From assembly GCA_947177825.1 (NCBI GenBank), contig CAMWWA010000030.1:1-10632 (forward strand): 10,632 bases of DNA. The letters are read 5' to 3'. Below the pieces are notes generated by a model that saw only the letters and a program-made list of their open reading frames with translations, ran no database searches and was not told the origin of the DNA. Origin of the DNA: an uncultured Clostridia bacterium (lineage in GTDB: Bacteria; Bacillota; Clostridia; Christensenellales; Borkfalkiaceae). The translations under genes were made by a program, and so were the position numbers. Shown here one piece after another: positions 7,058 through 10,632 of this stretch (position 1 is its first letter; each line of letters starts with the position of its first letter).

Positions 7058-7594
7058 TTTATTTTTCTTTTTACTGTCCTTAACAAATTTTTTAAGTTCA
7101 GCGAACATTACTGTTTCACCCTTTTCGGCTAGAAGAGTTAAAAAGTATTCGAGTCTTTCGCTCGTCTTCTCGTTCATTGCCGCCTTGCCCTTGCGGCTTA
7201 AAAAGTATTCCAGAGGACTTGAATCCGTGTACTCCTTGCCCTTATAGACCTTACTTGCCGCAATTCTGTCGCATACCATTTCAGCAAAATATCTGGGCGG
7301 CATTTCCACGCATACCGTTTCGCCTACGGCGTTCACGTCCGTCCAGTACTCGAAATGGTGTTTATTCCTGCCCTTATGATGCAGCCATGCCGCCGAATAG
7401 CCGAACAGCTCCCTTTCCTTAGCCTGAGGACTGCGCGTACCCTGATAGTATTTTGCGCCGCGCCAAAATTCCTTTGCCGAAAACTTAGACAGGTCGTGCG
7501 TTAGCCCCTGCCGGATAAGCCCGGCTTTAAAACAATTTTTGCGCACCTGTCTGCGGTGCCTGCAAACTGTATGCAAATGTTTGAAAAAATGCAT
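7040..7594 (-). CDS. DUF5662 family protein
   Basis: This 184-residue protein matches what I know of DUF5662, a family of unknown function in Bacillota and their phages. Family hallmarks visible here are HDLSKF (33-38) and the histidine-rich stretch WLHHKGRNKHHFEYW (about 70-84), followed by the helix RYFAEMVCDRIAAS. The clustered histidines suggest metal binding, loosely like HD-type phosphohydrolases; that is inference. The start is ATG at 7594, 2 bases after the stop of the upstream hydrolase gene, with GGAAG inside the end of that gene, so the two are translationally coupled. The same frame stays open upstream to 7711, but that part is antisense-like sequence overlapping the hydrolase and was dropped. 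The segment LEYFL occurs twice, 20 residues apart (128 and 148). The tail is lysine-rich (KDSKKKNKN). It is the last gene of the cluster. Confidence 0.85.
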   Translation of the reverse strand: MHFFKHLHTVCRHRRQVRKNCFKAGLIRQGLTHDLSKFSAKEFWRGAKYYQGTRSPQAKERELFGYSAAWLHHKGRNKHHFEYWTDVNAVGETVCVEMPPRYFAEMVCDRIAASKVYKGKEYTDSSPLEYFLSRKGKAAMNEKTSERLEYFLTLLAEKGETVMFAELKKFVKDSKKKNKNAPKN

Positions 7595-7596
7595 AT

Positions 7597-8436
7597 TTAC
7601 ACTTCCAAAGTCAAACCGTCGTAAGCAGCGATAACCGGGTATTCTTTTTCTATAGCGGCAAGCCGTTCGCGGTCGGGTTGCGAATTGTGCGAAAAATGGG
7701 TAATAACGCACTTCGTGCCGCCGTCGATAACGCCTGCGCTTTCCAGCCGTTTCTTTATCGATAAATTATCGGTTATGCACATATGGCGCGTACCCGGTTT
7801 GGGCTCTGCGTCTAAAAACGTACAATCGAAGGTTATAAGATTTGCGTGTGCATCGTTTTCTTTTAAAAACTCTATTACTTCGTCAGACAACGCGCCCGTA
7901 TCACACAAATGCAGATAACCCTTGCCACCCTTTGCAACGTAGAAAAGCAGCGCGTCCTCCGCCGTGCCGTGTTGCGCGGGCAGAGTTAATACGCGGTAAT
8001 CACCGAATTTCAGAACCTGAAAGGGCTTAACGGTTACAAAGTTTATTCCGCTTAAAACCTGCTCCTTCATTTCGCGGCGCGTACATTCGTCAAACACGTT
8101 TTTCACTTCACGGTTACCGTATATATTCAGGTTGCCGCCGCTTAACGTTGCATACTTATAGCCGCGCAAAATGAAGTCGTGCGCGTAAAAGTGGTCCATA
8201 TGCGAATGGGTTACCAGAATATATTTAAGTGCGGATAAATCGACGCCGCAAAAAAGCGAATGAACGTAAGCTTCAGGCGGAAAATCCACAGAAAGCTCGT
8301 CGTCAATCAGCACTTGCGACCTTGTGCGGAACTCACGCTTGTCGCCCGCTTTCCGCAATTTTGTACAAAACGGGCAAGCGCAAAACATTGCAGGTACGCC
8401 CTCCGCAGCGCCAGTGCCCAAAAAAGATATTTTCAT
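7597..8436 (-). CDS. PhnP-like metallo-beta-lactamase-fold phosphodiesterase/hydrolase
   Basis: This is a 279-residue metallo-beta-lactamase-fold enzyme. It starts with MKISFLGTGAAEG, typical of the PhnP/RNase Z-like branch. The metal motif is THSHMDH (H77, H79, D81, H82), with H156 (AQHGT), D179 (CDTGA) and H247 or H250 (THFSH) as further candidates. The cysteines C19, C21 and C24 (FCACPFC) together with H218 (TRHMC) fit the extra structural zinc site known from E. coli PhnP, a cyclic-phosphate phosphodiesterase of the C-P lyase pathway. No phn gene is nearby, so the natural substrate here is unknown; a phosphodiester is the best guess. I chose ATG at 8436. A TTG at 8472 would add 12 residues unlike the family and has no ribosome binding site. 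The only good Shine-Dalgarno sequence, GGAG at 8470-8467, lies 30 bases upstream with a hairpin in between. Confidence 0.88.
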   Translation of the reverse strand: MKISFLGTGAAEGVPAMFCACPFCTKLRKAGDKREFRTRSQVLIDDELSVDFPPEAYVHSLFCGVDLSALKYILVTHSHMDHFYAHDFILRGYKYATLSGGNLNIYGNREVKNVFDECTRREMKEQVLSGINFVTVKPFQVLKFGDYRVLTLPAQHGTAEDALLFYVAKGGKGYLHLCDTGALSDEVIEFLKENDAHANLITFDCTFLDAEPKPGTRHMCITDNLSIKKRLESAGVIDGGTKCVITHFSHNSQPDRERLAAIEKEYPVIAAYDGLTLEV

Positions 8437-8445
8437 AAAGCGATA

Positions 8446-8470
8446 CAGGGCGAAACTTTCGCCCTGCTCC
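8446..8470 (-). promoter_or_regulatory. Shine-Dalgarno GGAG followed by a hairpin before the hydrolase start
   Basis: On the minus strand GGAG (8470-8467) is followed directly by a 21-base perfect palindrome (8466-8446: 10-base arms CAGGGCGAAA and TTTCGCCCTG around one G). Realistically it forms an 8-bp stem with a 5-base loop. Nine bases (TATCGCTTT) then lead to the ATG at 8436. If the hairpin forms, the effective distance from Shine-Dalgarno to start is about 9 bases. No T-run follows, so it is not a terminator. Confidence 0.6.
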
Positions 8471-8473
8471 AAA

Positions 8474-8911
8474 TCAGATTTCTAATATTATTGATACGGG
8501 TCCGTCGTTCAATTGCAATATTTTCATATCGGCACCGAACACGCCTTGCTTGACCGACAATCCGTTATCACGGATTTTTTCCGCACAATATTCGTACAAT
8601 GCGTTGGCACGGACAGGCTCCTCAGCCGTAGAAAAACTGGGGCGGTTGCCGCGCGAACAGTCGCCGTAAAGCGTAAACTGCGAGACAAGCAACACCTCTC
8701 CGCCGACATCCTTTACCGACAAATTCATTTTGCCGTTACCGTCTTCGAAAATACGCAAATTGGCAATTTTGTAAGCCAAACGCTCGGCTTGCTGTTCACA
8801 ATCCCCCTGTTTAATGCCCAGAAAGACCGTCAAGCCGACCCCGATTGACGAAACAAGTTTGCCTTCAACTGAAAGCAAAGTATTTTTAACGCGCTGTACG
8901 ACCGCCTTCAT
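8474..8911 (-). CDS. dtd: D-aminoacyl-tRNA deacylase
   Basis: This enzyme hydrolyses D-amino acids (D-Tyr and others, and glycine mischarged on tRNA-Ala) from tRNA, protecting translation in the cytoplasm. It has 145 residues, the normal length. The family start MKAVVQRV, the catalytic-region motif SQFTLYGD (about 77-84) and the C-terminal NDGPVS with the Gly-cisPro pair that forms the active site across the dimer are all present. The ATG at 8911 lies 9 bases after the efp stop. There is no clear ribosome binding site; instead a small hairpin (8930-8913) spans the efp stop and ends one base before the start, so translation probably depends on ribosomes coming from efp. Its placement next to efp fits a shared translation-quality role. 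Confidence 0.95.
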   Translation of the reverse strand: MKAVVQRVKNTLLSVEGKLVSSIGVGLTVFLGIKQGDCEQQAERLAYKIANLRIFEDGNGKMNLSVKDVGGEVLLVSQFTLYGDCSRGNRPSFSTAEEPVRANALYEYCAEKIRDNGLSVKQGVFGADMKILQLNDGPVSIILEI

Positions 8912-8912
8912 C

Positions 8913-8930
8913 AGGTAAAATTATTTACCT
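8913..8930 (-). promoter_or_regulatory. Small hairpin at the efp stop / dtd start junction
   Basis: AGGTAAA (8930-8924) and TTTACCT (8919-8913) form a 7-bp stem. The 4-base loop holds three bases of the efp TAA stop. The stem includes the only AGG-like sequence upstream of dtd, so dtd initiation would be masked unless a ribosome finishing efp opens it. The stem is AT-rich and may be weak. Confidence 0.35.
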
Positions 8931-9496
8931 ACTCTCGACATATACTCGCCGCTGCGGGTATCGATACGGATAATTTCGCCCTCTTCAACGAACATAGGCA
9001 CCTGAACGGTTGCGCCCGTTTCAACGGTAGCGTTCTTCATTGCGTTGGTTGCCGTGTTGCCCTTAACGCCAGGCTCGCACTCGATAACTTTAAGCTCGAC
9101 GAAGTTTTCGGGCTCGACGGAGAACGCCGAACCGTGCAGGAACTTTATGGTTACCATATCGTTCTCTTTGATATATTTGAGCGCGTCCTCAACCTGGTCG
9201 AGGTTGAGCGTAGTCATTTCGAACGAATCGGGGTCCATGAAGTAATAGAACTCGCCGTCGGTATATGAATAGCTCATCTTTCTCGTCTCAACCTGAGCGG
9301 TTTCAAGCTTTGCGGTGGGGTTGAACGTTATGTCGGAGAGAACCTGTCCCGTTACGACGTTTTTAAGTGTTGCTCTTACAAACGCCGCGCCCTTGCCGGG
9401 CTTTACGTGCTGGAACTCGGTTACGGTGTATACACCCTTTCCGTTATACTCGAAAGTGACGCCTTTTCTGATATCGCCTGCTAAAATTGATGCCAT
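8921..9496 (-). CDS. efp: Elongation factor P
   Basis: EF-P binds the ribosome between the P and E sites and relieves stalling at polyproline runs. It has 191 residues, close to the usual 185. The N-terminal KOW-like domain carries the tip loop [11 protein letters not shown] with K35, the lysine that is modified in many bacteria. The middle OB domain follows, and the C-terminal OB domain ends in the signature [20 protein letters not shown] and EYMSR. The start at 9496 has AAGGAGA at 9511-9505. It lies 37 bases after the Xaa-Pro peptidase gene, the common Bacillota pairing. No EF-P modification gene is in the window, so the modification type cannot be told. Confidence 0.97.
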   Translation of the reverse strand: MASILAGDIRKGVTFEYNGKGVYTVTEFQHVKPGKGAAFVRATLKNVVTGQVLSDITFNPTAKLETAQVETRKMSYSYTDGEFYYFMDPDSFEMTTLNLDQVEDALKYIKENDMVTIKFLHGSAFSVEPENFVELKVIECEPGVKGNTATNAMKNATVETGATVQVPMFVEEGEIIRIDTRSGEYMSRVGK

Positions 9497-9533
9497 ATAT
9501 TCAATCTCCTTTTATTATGCCAAGTTAAAATAT

Positions 9534-10589
9534 TTATAAAATTATAAGTTTTTTATCCGAGTCCGTAAGGCTTAAAACCTTACCTCCGCTCAGAGTTACC
9601 GTATCTTCGATTCTTATTCCGAGCTTGCCCGCGATATATATACCCGGTTCGTCCGAAAAGACCATGCCGTCCGAAAAAACCGTTTCATCCGCAGGTCTGA
9701 GATTGGGGTCCTCGTGAATGTTTATTCCCAGACTGTGCCCGAGCGAATGGGTAAAATACTTTGCCAAGTCGTATTTTGCAAGGTAATCTCTTGCAATTGC
9801 GTCGCCCTGTTTGCCCGTCATACCCGAACGGAACTCCTGCTTAACAAGCATATGGGCGGTAAGAACTTTTTCGTAAAGTGATTTAAACTCACCGTGATTT
9901 CCGTCGTCACCGAAGAGAAAAGTTCTGGTACAGTCGGAACAGTAACCGTTTATTTTACAACCGAAATCAATCAAAACCGCGTCGCCGAACTTTAACTTTG
10001 CCGTGCCCGTTTCGTGGTGAGGCACGCTGCCGTTGGCGCCGAACGCGCAAATGGTGTCAAAGCTGGTGCCGCTTGCTCCGTGCTTGCGCATCAGATATTC
10101 CAGCAGCGCGGCAACCTCGTTTTCGGCCATCCCCTCCTTAATTTGGTTAAGAAGTTCGCAAAAAGCTTTGTCCGTTGCCTTGCACGCCAGCGTTATATTG
10201 TCAATTTCGCTCTGACTTTTGACAGCCATTGCCTTTTTGAAAGCCGCAGCACTGTCAACAAGCTTAAACCCTGCCGCAGTAAGCTGCATATATTCAACGG
10301 CGGTAATGGCGTTAAAGGGCACCGCCAGACTCGAATAGCCTTTTAAAAAGTCGCAAAGCTTTACGCCGCGCGGATATTCCGCAACCTTTATGCCGCTTGG
10401 CGCAAGAGACTTAGCCGCCGCCTCGGAATATCTGCTGTCGGTATAAAACGACGTTCCGTTAAGGTCAGTTATCACAATTCCGAAGGAGCTTTTAAAGCCC
10501 GTAAGATAAAAACTTAAATCTTCCTGCGTAGTAACGAGGGCGTCCGCCCCGACCGATTCGAATATCTTTTTAGCAACATTTTTTACCAT
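9534..10589 (-). CDS. M24-family Xaa-Pro aminopeptidase/dipeptidase
   Basis: This is a cytoplasmic metallopeptidase that cleaves the bond before proline in peptides. It has 351 residues, the usual length of the short Bacillota PepQ/YqhT type. The N-terminal creatinase-like domain (about 1-125) is followed by the pita-bread catalytic domain. All five metal ligands are visible: D208 (LIDFG), D219 (CSDCTRTF), H285 (HSLGHSLG), E314 (SDEPGIY) and E328 (GIRIEDTV). H191 or H192 of PHHETG and H292 (IHED) fit the other active-site histidines. The usual T-x-E-P-G-I-Y appears here as S-D-E-P-G-I-Y. The ATG at 10589 is preceded in frame by a TAA at 10598-10596 and has no strong ribosome binding site. Aminopeptidase versus dipeptidase activity cannot be decided from sequence. 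It is the first gene of the five-gene cluster. Confidence 0.93.
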   Translation of the reverse strand: MVKNVAKKIFESVGADALVTTQEDLSFYLTGFKSSFGIVITDLNGTSFYTDSRYSEAAAKSLAPSGIKVAEYPRGVKLCDFLKGYSSLAVPFNAITAVEYMQLTAAGFKLVDSAAAFKKAMAVKSQSEIDNITLACKATDKAFCELLNQIKEGMAENEVAALLEYLMRKHGASGTSFDTICAFGANGSVPHHETGTAKLKFGDAVLIDFGCKINGYCSDCTRTFLFGDDGNHGEFKSLYEKVLTAHMLVKQEFRSGMTGKQGDAIARDYLAKYDLAKYFTHSLGHSLGINIHEDPNLRPADETVFSDGMVFSDEPGIYIAGKLGIRIEDTVTLSGGKVLSLTDSDKKLIIL

Positions 10590-10592
10590 AAT

Positions 10593-10621
10593 ATTTTACC
10601 AAAAATATTTTTATATGACAA
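10593..10621 (-). promoter_or_regulatory. Possible sigma-A promoter just upstream of the Xaa-Pro peptidase cluster
   Basis: On the minus strand TTGTCA (10621-10616) is followed after 17 bases by TAAAAT (10598-10593), each one mismatch from consensus. The -10 box ends only 3 bases before the ATG at 10589, so transcription would start at or inside the start codon. The promoter may be a chance match in AT-rich DNA, or the mRNA may be leaderless. Confidence 0.35.
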
Positions 10622-10632
10622 TACTATTGTAA

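Noticed and set aside
7595..7711. Upstream extension of the DUF5662 frame to 7711
   Set aside because: These 39 residues are arginine-rich, unlike the family, and overlap the coding sequence of the hydrolase in another frame. The ATG at 7594 has its own ribosome binding site.
8437..8472. TTG at 8472 as start of the PhnP-like gene
   Set aside because: There is no ribosome binding site before it, and the extra residues precede the conserved MKISFLGTG start of the family. It would need pure reinitiation from the dtd stop.

Overview
The window looks like a chromosomal segment of an uncultured Bacillota, probably a gut-type Clostridia lineage. This is inferred from moderate GC, strong AGGAGG-type ribosome binding sites, tight ATGA/GTGA gene overlaps, a CCA-encoding tRNA gene, and the Bacillota-style pairing of an Xaa-Pro peptidase with elongation factor P. 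It reads as core genome: there is no sign of phage, insertion sequence, CRISPR array or integron, and the taxonomy below phylum is a guess.

Positions 1-5081 (+) hold a polyamine uptake operon. It begins with the 3' part of an XRE-cupin regulator and continues with potA, potB, potC and potD. The four pot genes are joined by 4-base overlaps, so regulator and transporter are almost certainly co-transcribed and translationally coupled. PotA has a tandemly duplicated C-terminal regulatory domain. PotD is a lipoprotein that also carries a C-terminal membrane anchor. A strong hairpin at 5088-5114 closes the operon.

Positions 5121-5665 (-) hold a small membrane protein gene of unknown function, with its own extended -10 promoter, and a tRNA-Gly(CCC) gene with its own promoter and terminator. 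The tRNA has C instead of the near-universal U at position 55.

Positions 5781-7019 (+) hold a monocistronic gene for a predicted ferritin-like, possibly di-iron, helical protein that I cannot assign to a characterised family.

Positions 7040-10589 (-) hold a five-gene cluster, in transcription order: M24 Xaa-Pro peptidase, efp, dtd, a PhnP-like metallo-beta-lactamase-fold hydrolase, and a DUF5662 protein. The gaps are 37, 9, 37 and 2 bases. The theme is translation quality and peptide turnover (EF-P, D-aminoacyl-tRNA deacylase, proline peptidase) with two less well understood passengers. The hydrolase gene appears to have a hairpin between its Shine-Dalgarno sequence and its start codon.

No wholly new multi-gene system is evident. 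The items most worth following are the PotA duplication, the doubly anchored PotD, the ferritin-like protein, the hairpin-spaced ribosome binding site, and the C55 tRNA-Gly.
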